From Actinomycetota bacterium (GTDB lineage Bacteria; Actinomycetota; Acidimicrobiia; Acidimicrobiales; Ilumatobacteraceae): 52,117 nucleotides of DNA. Positions 1 to 8,115 of this stretch are shown here, piece by piece. Numbering within the stretch: position 1 is the stretch's first letter; every line of letters begins with the position of its first letter. The notes beneath the pieces are model-generated. The model did not search any database. It worked only from the letters and a program-made list of their open reading frames with translations, and was not told the origin of the DNA. Made by a program: the position numbers and the translations under genes. Location: contig CAUJET010000034.1 of assembly GCA_963169665.1 (NCBI GenBank), positions 1-52,117 of the forward strand, in the 5' to 3' direction.

Positions 1-39
1 GACTCTCTCGACCGATCGCGCACCCGAGAACGCCCGTTT

Positions 40-80
40 CGTGTCGGGTTGTGGTCGCTGGACGACCACGACCCGACACG
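40..80. repeat. 18-bp inverted repeat (hairpin)
   Basis: Arms at 40-57 and 63-80 are complementary over 18 positions, with one G:U pair when read as plus-strand RNA, and the loop is 5 bases (58-62). There is no U tract on either side, so this is not a classical intrinsic terminator. It may end transcription arriving from the left of the window or be a protein-binding palindrome. No gene is visible in 81-200. Confidence 0.5.
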
Positions 81-200
81 GCAACGAACACCGAGCTCCG
101 CGCCGCCCCGTGCCGCCGGGTCAGCGGCTGTGGGCGTACCGCGTACGGTGGCGGCGGCGGTGTCACGAGTGGAGGGCGGCCACGAGGGGGGGACCGGCGT

Positions 201-380
201 TTGCTTCGCGGTGTCATCGACTGCGTCCGCGACCAGACGTCGTTGTCGCACCTGCTCGCCCCGATCGCGGATCTCGAGTCGATCCGGGTGCAGCTCCGAC
301 GGTTGGGCGACAGCGCTGTCGACATCGAGTCACTCAAGGCGACGAACGTCGACCCGGCGCCGTCGTCGTCGGCGCCTCAG
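201..380 (+). pseudogene. Possible 5' part of a broken or truncated gene
   Basis: A TTG codon at 201 follows a purine-rich Shine-Dalgarno-like run (about 186-193) at 7-8 bases. The next 55-60 codons have the G/C-ending codon bias of real genes here and encode a plausible helical segment containing LLAPIADLESIRVQLRRLG. Beyond about 380 the frame stays open to 809 but runs antisense to the better supported minus-strand gene at 377-910, and its composition becomes shadow-like. I read it as a gene that lost its natural 3' end, or one truncated by a frame error. No family is recognised. Confidence 0.25.
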
Positions 381-910
381 TGCGGCTCCGGTGGCAACGC
401 CGGGAGGGACTGCGGATCCGAACAGATCCGCAGTCCGAGCGCAGCAGACGAGGCAGTGGTGATCTTCACCGTCACGTCGCCCAGCCGTAGCGTGCCGACC
501 CACTGGCGATCACCCGCGATGCGCATGCCCGGCACCTCGTGCACCTCGCCATCGACGCTCACGGCGCGGTCGTCAGCTTCGATCGTGACGGAGTACGGCA
601 AGTCAAGGTCTCCGTCGCCGCCCAGGACATGGCTCCACAGCAAGTCGTGGACGGCCACGCGTCGCCGGGTGTGTCGTGGCAGGCCGGGCGCAGGGCACGA
701 ACTCTGCACCGACACCTCGTCGCCGTCGAGGAGAGAGATGACCTCGACGAGACTCCCGTCTCCTGCGAACCCGCCCGCCCAGCGTTCGGTTCCGTTGCTC
801 GCCTCGTAGAACGAGAACGATGCGAGTTCCGCCGCCGCGTGCCAATTCGACACCGTTTCGTGGTTCTCGGACACCCGAGCAGCATGCCCGGCCCCGACGT
901 CGGTGTCCAC
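377..910 (-). CDS. Hypothetical protein (177 aa)
   Basis: No family is recognised. The protein is acidic and mixed alpha/beta in appearance, with no signal peptide or membrane segment. It has several tryptophans and a beta-rich middle (around residues 90-150, including VTIEADDRAVSVDGEVHEV). The frame has convincing codon bias and a GTG start at 910. It sits 22 bases downstream of the small membrane protein gene that starts at 1184, so the two could be cotranscribed. Its 3' end meets the questionable plus-strand fragment that begins at 201. Function is unknown; the gene call itself is moderately certain. Confidence 0.6.
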   Translation of the reverse strand: MDTDVGAGHAARVSENHETVSNWHAAAELASFSFYEASNGTERWAGGFAGDGSLVEVISLLDGDEVSVQSSCPAPGLPRHTRRRVAVHDLLWSHVLGGDGDLDLPYSVTIEADDRAVSVDGEVHEVPGMRIAGDRQWVGTLRLGDVTVKITTASSAALGLRICSDPQSLPALPPEPH

Positions 911-932
911 CGACCAGAGCTGCAGCTCGGCG

Positions 933-1184
933 CTACTCGCTCTTCGTCCGGAAGAGCCGCCAGGAGATGCCCAGCCACAGCGCGATCGCGATCAGCCAGA
1001 CGACAGCAGCTCGAAACGAGTCCCCATCGGAGGTGGATGGAGACATCAACGCATTCGCGTTCGGCTGGTACATGAACCACCCGCCATCGGATGAGTCCAG
1101 CAACAGATCGCACGCTGTTCGAGCCGCGACACCGAGTGCCGCTGCGAGAGCCAGCGACAACACGACGCGCTGAGCGAGATTCAT
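933..1184 (-). CDS. Small two-helix membrane protein
   Basis: The 83-residue protein has an N-terminal hydrophobic segment (about residues 6-26), a polar loop of about 35 residues containing FMYQPNANALM, and a second hydrophobic helix (about 58-76) followed by a basic tail ending RLFRTKSE. This predicts a small inner-membrane protein with two spanning helices and a short extracytoplasmic loop. The ATG at 1184 was chosen because upstream codons in the same frame look non-coding. It lies just upstream of the hypothetical gene 377-910 on the same strand. No family or function is recognised. Confidence 0.55.
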   Translation of the reverse strand: MNLAQRVVLSLALAAALGVAARTACDLLLDSSDGGWFMYQPNANALMSPSTSDGDSFRAAVVWLIAIALWLGISWRLFRTKSE

Positions 1185-1293
1185 CGCCACATCATCCCAC
1201 CTGCGCCCGATCGGCAGTTCCGCACGTCCGGCGAATGGGCCAGGTAGCGCCGATGACCTGTCGCGGGCACGCCCGGTCGGGGGGTACGGCCGC

Positions 1294-2091
1294 TCAGCGA
1301 GCGGTGAGGTGGTCGCGCAGGATGCGGTGCCAGCGGTTCGACGGCAGCTCGGGGCGGGTGACCGCCATCCCGACGCCGAACTTGCTGACGGGTGACGGGC
1401 GGATGCCGGCGTCCCACAGCACCCGGTCGTACCACGACACACCGCCGGCGCTCTTGGTCTCGATCACCACCAGGCCACGGGCCTCGTGGCGGTCGTGGCG
1501 ATCGCCGGGCGCTGTGAACGCCAGCGACGTGTCGATCGTGGCGCGCGTGGTGGAGTCGAGATCGACCAACGTGGTGCGGTGGTACTCGGTGGTGACCACC
1601 GGTGCGAGCGAGGCACCGAGATCGGCACGGTCGAGCACGTCGTCGACGAACCGTTCGGCGGCGTGATCGAGCAGCAGCGTCGACATCGACGGCGGCAGCG
1701 AGGTGCGCACCTTCTCGGTGACGCCACGGGTGCCGCGGACCTTCACCTCGAGGAACGACGTGGAGGAGTCGACGTAGGTGCGGGTGCGCACCTTGAACCG
1801 GTGGCGCCGCTTCATGGCCGTGCGTCGGTACGACTCGAGGTCGGGCGTGTCGAAGTAGGTGGAGCGATACCAGCAGGCCCGCAGGTCGCCCGTCGCGGTG
1901 GGCACGGTGGTGACGGCCGAGCGGGTCGCGAGGACGGGGACGATCGCGCTCGCGGCGTCGGCCGACAGCACGTACTTGCGATCGACCCGAGTCTGCAGCG
2001 ACGCCAGCCGATCGACGTCCTCCAACGTGATGCCCGGCGCCGCGGCGCAGGCGGCCAACACGTCCAAGTGCGCCACAGCGAGGCCGCTCAC
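1294..2091 (-). CDS. VTC-domain protein (polyphosphate polymerase-like)
   Basis: The 265-residue protein matches the VTC/CYTH-like tunnel fold known from the yeast vacuolar polyphosphate polymerase. Visible hallmarks are VDRKYVL near residue 36, the stretch CWYRSTYFDTPDLESY (73-88), the basic block KRRHRFKVRTRTY (94-106), LEVKVRG (114-120) and a late acidic IETKS. The basic residues would line the tunnel for phosphate chains, and the acidic ones would bind metal. Start: a GTG at 2091 overlaps the stop of the upstream DUF4956 gene (GTGA), which implies translational coupling. Bacterial VTC proteins are often next to DUF4956 and CotH genes, as here. Polymerase activity is inferred from the family. 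Confidence 0.85.
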   Translation of the reverse strand: MSGLAVAHLDVLAACAAAPGITLEDVDRLASLQTRVDRKYVLSADAASAIVPVLATRSAVTTVPTATGDLRACWYRSTYFDTPDLESYRRTAMKRRHRFKVRTRTYVDSSTSFLEVKVRGTRGVTEKVRTSLPPSMSTLLLDHAAERFVDDVLDRADLGASLAPVVTTEYHRTTLVDLDSTTRATIDTSLAFTAPGDRHDRHEARGLVVIETKSAGGVSWYDRVLWDAGIRPSPVSKFGVGMAVTRPELPSNRWHRILRDHLTAR

Positions 2092-2687
2092 GACGCACCT
2101 CCGGTTGCACCTGCGAGTGAACGCCGAGCGGGCACGCGGGTCGGGTCGAGCCGGTAGCGGGCCTCGACCGTGGTCGAGTCGTTCACGAGGTCGACCTTCT
2201 TCAGTTCCAAGCGCAACACCGTGGCACCGAGCAGCCGTTCCAGCTCTGCCACCAGCGCGGTCTCGTCGGCGATGGCCCGGTCGAGGTGCACCGTCTGGAC
2301 TCGGTAGCCGCGCTGCAGCCGCGGGTGGTCGCCGATGAACATCACGGTGAGGATCGCGGCCGGCAGGGCGAAGGTCACCCACGCCGGCTCGACGTGGATG
2401 CCGCCGAGCAGGCCGAGCGCCAGTGCGGCGAAGTAATACGCCACCTCCTGCTGTAACAGCTCGGACGAGCGCAGGCGAATGATCGACAGGGCGCCGAACA
2501 GGCCGAGGCCGAACCCGGTCCCGATGCTCGTGTTGAGCGACAATGCGACCGCCACCGTCAGCACGCCGACGTTGAGGCCCAGATAGGCGACCACCATGTC
2601 GGCTCGCCGGTGTCTCGGAAAGTAGAGGACCAGGGTGAGGACCAGGATCGACACGAGATCGATCGCGATGACGGCTGCACGAGGCAT
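2088..2687 (-). CDS. DUF4956 domain membrane protein
   Basis: The 199-residue protein has about four membrane helices (roughly residues 5-23, 31-50, 84-98 and 102-118) and a cytoplasmic C-terminal half of about 80 residues. The signature GFGLGLFGALSIIRLRS (58-74) is typical of the DUF4956 family. Its biochemical role is unknown, but the family is habitually encoded beside VTC-domain proteins and may form a membrane platform or channel for a polyphosphate-related product (inference). A GGAG motif lies 6 bases before the ATG at 2687. It is the first gene of the leftward pair with the VTC gene and is transcribed away from the PhoP-like boxes at 2757-2853. Confidence 0.85.
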   Translation of the reverse strand: MPRAAVIAIDLVSILVLTLVLYFPRHRRADMVVAYLGLNVGVLTVAVALSLNTSIGTGFGLGLFGALSIIRLRSSELLQQEVAYYFAALALGLLGGIHVEPAWVTFALPAAILTVMFIGDHPRLQRGYRVQTVHLDRAIADETALVAELERLLGATVLRLELKKVDLVNDSTTVEARYRLDPTRVPARRSLAGATGGAS

Positions 2688-2756
2688 GAGTGGCTCCGGT
2701 GTGTGGACGTCGGATGACGTGGAGGGAAACGGACGGTGACGAGTCCAACATGCGTC

Positions 2757-2774
2757 TCTGTGAGTTCCCTGTGA
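2757..2774 (-). promoter_or_regulatory. PhoP/PHO-box-like direct repeat 1
   Basis: On the minus strand this reads TCACAGG-N4-TCACAGA: two 7-base units with an 11-base period. This is the arrangement known for mycobacterial PhoP sites (TCACAGC-N4-TCACAGC), and Streptomyces PHO boxes likewise use 11-base direct units. It lies 70 bases upstream of the DUF4956 start and mirrors the box at 2836-2853. Confidence 0.6.
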
Positions 2775-2835
2775 ACCGGGTGACAGTTCGGCGAGCCGTT
2801 CGCGGACGCGATGTCGCGGGGCAGGCCGGCACGGT

Positions 2836-2853
2836 TCACAGACAACTCACAGG
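2836..2853 (+). promoter_or_regulatory. PhoP/PHO-box-like direct repeat 2
   Basis: On the plus strand this reads TCACAGA-N4-TCACAGG, with an 11-base period, and is nearly identical to the box at 2757-2774 in the opposite orientation. It ends 19 bases before the chosen CotH start. An OmpR-type regulator with the right DNA-binding fold is encoded downstream at 4707, which makes autoregulation of the island plausible. Confidence 0.6.
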
Positions 2854-2872
2854 AAACGGTCACGCGGCTCCA

Positions 2873-4645
2873 ATGCCTGGCGCCTTCACTGTCGGCGTGA
2901 TCCCCACTCGTTCCGCTCTCCTCGCACTCCCGGGCTCACGGCTCCGGCGTGTCCTCGCCGTGACCGTCACCCTCTCGCTGGGCGTGCTCGCCACGGCGTG
3001 TTCCTCGGACGACACGTCCGACGCAGCGGTAGCGAGCACGGTCCCTGGAACCTCGACCGACGCGACGGATGCCGTCGCGACGACGGATGCGACCGACACG
3101 ACCGACACGACCGACGGCGCCGATGCGACCGACACGACGTCGACGCCGGTGGCCGACGGCGACTTCTACGACGGTTCCGTCCACTCGATCGACGTCACGT
3201 TCGACCAGGCCGACTTCGACGCGGCGATCGCCACCTATCAGGAGAGTGGCGAGAAGGCCTGGATCGAGGTGACGGTCACCATCGACGGCACCGAGTACGG
3301 CCAGGCCGGGATGCGTCTCAAGGGCAACTCCTCGCTGTTCTCCATCTCGGGCGGGCCTGGCGGCGCGGGCGGGCCTGACGGCGCGGGCGGGCCTGGTGGC
3401 GCCGGCGGCTTCCCGAGTGGCCTGCTCGACTGCATCGCCGACGCCGAGGCCACCCCCGGTTCGGTGTCGGGGTCGGTCACGCCGGTCGACCCCACGAGCT
3501 CGACCTCCCCGTCGGCACCCCCGGCAACCGACACGGAGACCGACTCGGCGACCGATGTCGACGGTGTGTCCACGACGAGCGAGGCACAGGACCTGCCGTG
3601 GTTGATCCGCCTCGACAAGTTCGTCGACGACCAGACCCACCAGGGCCGCGCCGACTTCGTGGTCCGCAGCAACAACACCGAGACCGCGCTCAACGAAGCG
3701 GTCGCCCTCGCAGCCCTCGCCGAGGCCGGCCTCGCGACCCAGCAGTCCGCACCCGTGCGCTTCACCGCCAACGGCAGCGCCGCCGTGCTGCGCCTCGTGA
3801 TCGAGCACCCCGACGACGAATGGACCGACGCCACCTTCGGCGACGACGCGTCGTCGGAGGGCGTGCTGTTCCAGGCCGACGCGCAGGGCGACTACAGCTA
3901 TCGCGGTGACGATCCGACCGCCTACGCCGACGCATGGGATCACGAGGCCGGCGAGGAGGACTACACCCCGTTGATCGAGTTCCTCGACTTCGTGAACAAC
4001 TCGACCGACGAGGAGTTCGCCGCAGGTCTCGCCGATCGCCTCGACGTCGGGTCGTTCGCCCGCTACCTCGCCATCGAGGAGTTGCTCGGCAACTTCGACG
4101 ACATCGACGGTCCGGGCAACAACTCCTACCTGTATTTCGACGCGGACGGCACGGCGACCGTCGTCGCCTGGGACCACAATCTCGCCCTCTCGGGCGGCAT
4201 GGGGCCCGGCGGCGCCGGTGGTCCCGGTGGCCTCGGAGACGGTGGCCGCCCGGCCGGTGGCTTCGAGCTACCCGAGGGCTGTGAGTTCCCGGCCGGATTC
4301 GAACCCGGTCAGCTGCCCGCCGGTGGTGCTCCGACCGGTGGTGCTCCTGTCGGCGATGCCCCGACTGGCGACCAGACAACGGGTGTGCCGATGGCCGGTG
4401 GGCCCGGCGGTGGGTTCGGCGGGAACAACGCGCTCGTGAACCGGTTCCTCGCCGTCGACGAGTTCCAGGCCCTGTACGAGCAGGCCGCCGCCGACCTCGC
4501 GGCCGAGCTGGTCGACAGCGGGTTCCTGGCCGACACGATCGAGGCGGAGGCGGCCGTGCTCCGTGAGCAGGCGTCCGACCTCGTCGACGCGGCGACGATC
4601 GACGCAGAGGCCGAAGCGGTCGGCAACGCCGTCGTGACCGGCTGA
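2873..4645 (+). CDS. CotH-type kinase-fold lipoprotein
   Basis: The 590-residue protein begins with a signal peptide and lipobox (LGVLATAC, Cys43), then an Asp/Thr-rich linker of about 45 residues. The CotH domain follows: the family strand pattern around SIDVTFDQADFDAAI, GMRLKGNSS, the RADFVVRSNNTETALNEAVA block, and a metal/catalytic-type motif WDHNLAL (about 425-435). Two Gly/Pro/Ala-rich insertions interrupt the domain (GGPGGAGG-type repeats at 3346-3410 and 4195-4440). CotH proteins are atypical protein kinases in spore formers; here an anchored extracytoplasmic version is inferred. ATG 2873 or GTG 2897 could be the start. The gene is 61 bases upstream of the response regulator, on the same strand. 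Confidence 0.8.
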   Translation: MPGAFTVGVIPTRSALLALPGSRLRRVLAVTVTLSLGVLATACSSDDTSDAAVASTVPGTSTDATDAVATTDATDTTDTTDGADATDTTSTPVADGDFYDGSVHSIDVTFDQADFDAAIATYQESGEKAWIEVTVTIDGTEYGQAGMRLKGNSSLFSISGGPGGAGGPDGAGGPGGAGGFPSGLLDCIADAEATPGSVSGSVTPVDPTSSTSPSAPPATDTETDSATDVDGVSTTSEAQDLPWLIRLDKFVDDQTHQGRADFVVRSNNTETALNEAVALAALAEAGLATQQSAPVRFTANGSAAVLRLVIEHPDDEWTDATFGDDASSEGVLFQADAQGDYSYRGDDPTAYADAWDHEAGEEDYTPLIEFLDFVNNSTDEEFAAGLADRLDVGSFARYLAIEELLGNFDDIDGPGNNSYLYFDADGTATVVAWDHNLALSGGMGPGGAGGPGGLGDGGRPAGGFELPEGCEFPAGFEPGQLPAGGAPTGGAPVGDAPTGDQTTGVPMAGGPGGGFGGNNALVNRFLAVDEFQALYEQAAADLAAELVDSGFLADTIEAEAAVLREQASDLVDAATIDAEAEAVGNAVVTG

Positions 4646-4706
4646 TCGTGTTCCCCCCACCCCGACCGGCCCGTCCGACCGACCACCGACTGAGAGAATG
4701 ATCGCG

Positions 4707-5384
4707 ATGGCTGACAAGGTGCTCGTCGTCGACGACGAGGAGAACATCGTGTTCCTGGTGGAGTCGGCGCTCCAGCTGCACGGCTTCACGACGATCACGG
4801 CAACCAACGGACGCGATGCGCTGCGCGCCGTCGAGGAGCACCACCCGGACCTGGTCGTGCTCGACGTGATGCTGCCCGACCTCGATGGGTTCACGGTGCT
4901 GCGCCGCCTCCGCGACGCGGGGTCGACGGTGCCCGTGCTGTTCCTCACCGCCAAGGACGCCACCGACGATCGCGTGCACGGTCTCACGATCGGTGGCGAC
5001 GACTACATGGTGAAGCCCTTCGCCGTCGCCGAGCTCGTGGCCCGGGTGAAGCTCGCCGCCCGCCGGCGTGCCGGCGGCCGCGACGACCGACGGCTCGTGT
5101 GCGCCGACCTGGAGATGGACGAGGACGCACATCGCGTGACCCGCGCCGGCACCGTGGTGTCGCTGTCGCCCACCGAGTACACGCTCCTGAGGTACCTGCT
5201 CGTCAACAGCGGCCGGGTGCTCTCGCGGGCGCAGATCCTCGATCACGTCTGGCAGTACGACTTCGATGGCGACTCGTCGGTCGTCGACACGTTCATCAGT
5301 TACGTGCGTCGCAAGGTCGATCATGTCGAACCGAAGCTCATCCACACCATCCGCGGTGTCGGCTACTGCCTCCGGCAGGACTGA
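4707..5384 (+). CDS. OmpR/PhoB-family response regulator
   Basis: The 225-residue regulator has an N-terminal receiver domain with the acidic pair at residues 9-10 (VVDDEEN), the phosphorylated Asp53 in VLDVMLPD, the conserved Thr of FLTAKD and Lys103 in YMVKPF. Its C-terminal winged helix (about 130-222) includes SPTEYTLLRYLLVNSGRVLSRAQIL in pieces and the closing RGVGYCLR. ATG 4707 was preferred over ATG 4698 because the GAGAGA motif at 4692-4697 is then properly spaced. The partner histidine kinase follows 8 bases later. OmpR-family proteins bind tandem direct repeats, matching the boxes upstream of CotH and DUF4956. Confidence 0.93.
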   Translation: MADKVLVVDDEENIVFLVESALQLHGFTTITATNGRDALRAVEEHHPDLVVLDVMLPDLDGFTVLRRLRDAGSTVPVLFLTAKDATDDRVHGLTIGGDDYMVKPFAVAELVARVKLAARRRAGGRDDRRLVCADLEMDEDAHRVTRAGTVVSLSPTEYTLLRYLLVNSGRVLSRAQILDHVWQYDFDGDSSVVDTFISYVRRKVDHVEPKLIHTIRGVGYCLRQD

Positions 5385-5392
5385 CGTCACCG

Positions 5393-6778
5393 ATGTCGCT
5401 GCGCGCCCGACTCCTCGTCGCGTACCTCGCCGTCGTCGTCGTGTTGGGCACGGCGATGTTCGTCGTCGTCCACGGTCAGCGTGAGCACCTGGTGGGCCAG
5501 ATCGACAAGCAGCTCAACGCGATCAGGCCCTTCGTTCGTCCCGTCTCGCCGTCCGACGTCCCGATCGTCGTTCCGGAGGGTCAGACGACGGGGACGGGCG
5601 TCCCGCCGCTGCAGGGACCGATCTCCGACGTGTACGTCGCCGAGTTCGACGCCGACGGCACCCTGGTGGTCGTGCTGTCCGGGCTGCTGCTCGACGACGC
5701 ACCCGACGTCGACGTCGCCGACGTCGACGACCTGCCGACCGACGGCCAACGGGTACTGAGCACGGTCGACGGGATCGCGGGCGAATCGCGGTTCCGCGTC
5801 GCGATCCAGGCGACGCCCGAGGGCACCTGGTCGGTGGTGGCGCTGCCGCTCGACGAGGTCGACGACGCCGTCCAGCGGCTGATCGTCGCCCTCGCGATCG
5901 GTGTCGCCCTCGTGCTGCTGGTGATGGCGCTGACGATGTGGTGGGTGTTCCGCCTCGGGCTGCGGCCGATGGCGCACATCACCGACGCCGCCGACGAGAT
6001 CGCAGCGGGCCGGCGCGAACGACGTGTGGAGTACGACGACCCGCGCACCGAGGTCGGTCGGTTGGGCCGGGCGCTCAACGGCATGCTCGATCAACGCGAC
6101 CGTAACGAGGACAAGCTCCGCCAGTTCGTCGCCGATGCGTCGCACGAGCTGCGTACCCCGCTGACGTCGATCAGGGGCGGGCTCGACCTGGTGCTCGACG
6201 AGGGGATGTCGCCCGCCCAGCGCGACGACGTCCTGCGCCGCGTGCGCTCGGAATCGCGGCGCATGCACGACCTCGTCGAGGACCTGCTCCTGCTCGCCAG
6301 CCTCGACAGCGGTCGGCCCCTCCGGGCAGAACCCGTCGACCTCGTCCCGGTCGTGCACGACGCGGCCGACGACGCGCGTGCGCTGCAGCCCGGGCGACCG
6401 GTGGTCGTCGAACCCGCTGCCGACGCCGGGCCGCTGGTGGTGACGGGCGACGAGATGCGTCTGCGCCAGGTGGTGGCCGGACTGGTGCACAACGCGCTCG
6501 CCCACACCCCGACCGATGCCGCGCTCCGCATCTCCGCCCGTCGCGACGGTGATGCGGTGGTGCTCGCGGTCGCCGACGACGGCCCGGGCCTCTCGCCCGA
6601 GCACGCAGCGACCGTCTTCGACCGGTTCACCCGGGGCGATGCCTCACGCAGCCGTCACGCGGGCGGCGCAGGTCTCGGGCTCGCCATCGCCCGTTCGATC
6701 GTGGAGGCCCACGGCGGCACCCTCGAACTCATCACCGCGCCAGGCGCCGGCTGCACCTTCGCCATCCGGCTGCGCTGA
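5393..6778 (+). CDS. Sensor histidine kinase (HAMP, HisKA, HATPase)
   Basis: The 461-residue membrane sensor has TM1 (about residues 6-27), an extracytoplasmic sensor region (28-160) without a recognised fold, TM2 (163-187), a HAMP linker (to about 240), the phosphoacceptor His251 in the H-box ADASHELRTPLTSIRGG, and a C-terminal ATPase with an N-box (HNALAHTP), G1 (DDGPGLS) and G2 (GAGLGLAIA). It phosphorylates the regulator encoded 8 bases upstream. The sensor loop is acidic and Asp-rich. A phosphate-related signal is suggested only by the neighbouring VTC gene and the PhoP-like boxes. Confidence 0.93.
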   Translation: MSLRARLLVAYLAVVVVLGTAMFVVVHGQREHLVGQIDKQLNAIRPFVRPVSPSDVPIVVPEGQTTGTGVPPLQGPISDVYVAEFDADGTLVVVLSGLLLDDAPDVDVADVDDLPTDGQRVLSTVDGIAGESRFRVAIQATPEGTWSVVALPLDEVDDAVQRLIVALAIGVALVLLVMALTMWWVFRLGLRPMAHITDAADEIAAGRRERRVEYDDPRTEVGRLGRALNGMLDQRDRNEDKLRQFVADASHELRTPLTSIRGGLDLVLDEGMSPAQRDDVLRRVRSESRRMHDLVEDLLLLASLDSGRPLRAEPVDLVPVVHDAADDARALQPGRPVVVEPAADAGPLVVTGDEMRLRQVVAGLVHNALAHTPTDAALRISARRDGDAVVLAVADDGPGLSPEHAATVFDRFTRGDASRSRHAGGAGLGLAIARSIVEAHGGTLELITAPGAGCTFAIRLR

Positions 6779-6782
6779 CCCG

Positions 6783-6801
6783 GACCGACCCGGTGTCGGT
6801 C
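6783..6801. terminator. Hairpin between convergent genes
   Basis: GACCGAC (6783-6789) pairs with GTCGGTC (6795-6801) around a 5-base loop, exactly between the ends of the histidine kinase gene and the convergent amidohydrolase gene. It is symmetric and could serve both directions. There is no T tract, so termination strength is uncertain. Confidence 0.35.
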
Positions 6802-8059
6802 AGAGGTCGCCGGCGACGATGAGGTCGATCGCCCGGCGGCACGTGCGGTCGAACGCGTCGGCCGCCATGTGCAGGTGCTCGTCCGGCGTGTCTTCCTCCT
6901 TGGTGTGGCTGAGGCCAGCGATCGATGACGAGAAGATCATCACCGTCGGCACCTCGCGGGCCATCTCGCTCGCGTCGTGCAGTGCACCGCTCGGCAGTTC
7001 GATGTCGTGGCCCTCGACCTCGCGCACCGACGTGCGCGCCGCCTCCAGCAGCGCCGGGTGGAACGGCATCGGCGGGATGCGGAAGATGTGCTCCCACTCG
7101 ATGGTGCAGCCCTCCGCCTCGGCGGCCGCGGCAGCTGCCTCGTGCGCCTCGTCGAACATCGCCTGCAGCGACCCGGCGTCGATGTGTCGCATGTCCATCG
7201 TGATGCGCGTCTCGCCCGCGACGGCGGTGACCACCCCGGGCCAGCACTGCGCATGGCCGACCGTCGTGACGCCTTGGTGGCGCTCGCCGATCTCCGCGAT
7301 CGCGAGGGCGAAGCGCGAGGCGGCGCGGAAGCTGTCGCGGCGCATCTCCATCGGCATCGTGCCGGCGTGCGCCGCCTGGCCGCGGAAGATCAGGCGCTCA
7401 CGCTCGATGCCCTTCGTGCCGGTGACGGTGCAGATGCCCTTGCCCATCGACTCCAGGATCGGCCCCTGCTCGATGTGCACCTCGACGTAGGCCTTCACGT
7501 CGTTCATGCGGGTGCGGGCGCCGTCGAGGTTGTCGATGTCGACCCCGTGCTGGGCGAGGATCTCGGGCAGCTTCGCGCCCTCTTTGTCGGTGAGACCGCG
7601 GAGCACCTCGATGTCGAGCGTGCCGACACACGCGGCCGAGCCGAACAGGCTGCGGCTGAACCGGGCGCCCTCCTCGTCGGCCCAGTCGACGAGGGCGACG
7701 GTGACCGGCGGGGTGCCCTCGGCGGCGAGCGAGCGGATCAGTTCGAGGCCGGCCATCACACCGAGCGCACCGTCGAGCCATCCGCCCTTGGGTACGCTGT
7801 CGAGGTGCGAGCCCACCACGAGCGTCTCGGGGCGCTGGCCGCGCAACACCACCCACAGGTTGCCCGCCTCGTCCTCGTCCACCTCGACCGGCAGGCCGGT
7901 GAGCGACTCGCGCAGCAGCGCCCGCGCCGACAACCACTCCGGCGTCCACGCCAGCCGGCGGCTCCCCTCGGGCCCGCCGGTGCGATCTGCCAATGCCCGC
8001 AGGTCGGCGACGACGCGAGCGGGGGAGTAGGCGGTGCTGGCGTGGGAGGTGGCGCTCAT
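6800..8059 (-). CDS. M20 Zn-dependent amidohydrolase (carbamoylase family)
   Basis: This 419-residue cytoplasmic enzyme belongs to the hydantoinase/carbamoylase family, which hydrolyses N-carbamoyl amino acids, allantoate or ureidoglycine-type amides. Metal and substrate motifs are all present: GSHLDSVPKGGWLDGALGV (metal His and Asp), WADEEGARF (catalytic and metal Glu), VEVHIEQGP (metal His), GQAAHAGTMPM (dimerisation domain), PSGALHDA and the late GLSHTKEED (last metal His). No allantoin, purine or hydantoin genes are nearby, so the substrate cannot be assigned. A TAGGTT hexamer sits 6 bases before the ATG, suggesting a leaderless transcript. Confidence 0.9.
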   Translation of the reverse strand: MSATSHASTAYSPARVVADLRALADRTGGPEGSRRLAWTPEWLSARALLRESLTGLPVEVDEDEAGNLWVVLRGQRPETLVVGSHLDSVPKGGWLDGALGVMAGLELIRSLAAEGTPPVTVALVDWADEEGARFSRSLFGSAACVGTLDIEVLRGLTDKEGAKLPEILAQHGVDIDNLDGARTRMNDVKAYVEVHIEQGPILESMGKGICTVTGTKGIERERLIFRGQAAHAGTMPMEMRRDSFRAASRFALAIAEIGERHQGVTTVGHAQCWPGVVTAVAGETRITMDMRHIDAGSLQAMFDEAHEAAAAAAEAEGCTIEWEHIFRIPPMPFHPALLEAARTSVREVEGHDIELPSGALHDASEMAREVPTVMIFSSSIAGLSHTKEEDTPDEHLHMAADAFDRTCRRAIDLIVAGDL

Positions 8060-8065
8060 GCGCCG

Positions 8066-8071
8066 AACCTA
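8066..8071 (-). promoter_or_regulatory. -10 element, probable leaderless start of the amidohydrolase
   Basis: On the minus strand TAGGTT is followed by 6 bases and the ATG. TANNNT-N6/7-(A/G)TG is the layout of leaderless promoters in actinobacteria. No Shine-Dalgarno motif is present. Confidence 0.5.
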
Positions 8072-8115
8072 GTGCGACGACGAAATGCCCCGCACGCCCA
8101 TCGGCGAGGCCCGTG

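Noticed and set aside
2690..2872. In-frame N-terminal extension of the CotH protein starting near 2690
   Set aside because: It would place about 60 basic, non-signal residues before a typical lipoprotein signal peptide and would translate through both regulatory boxes.
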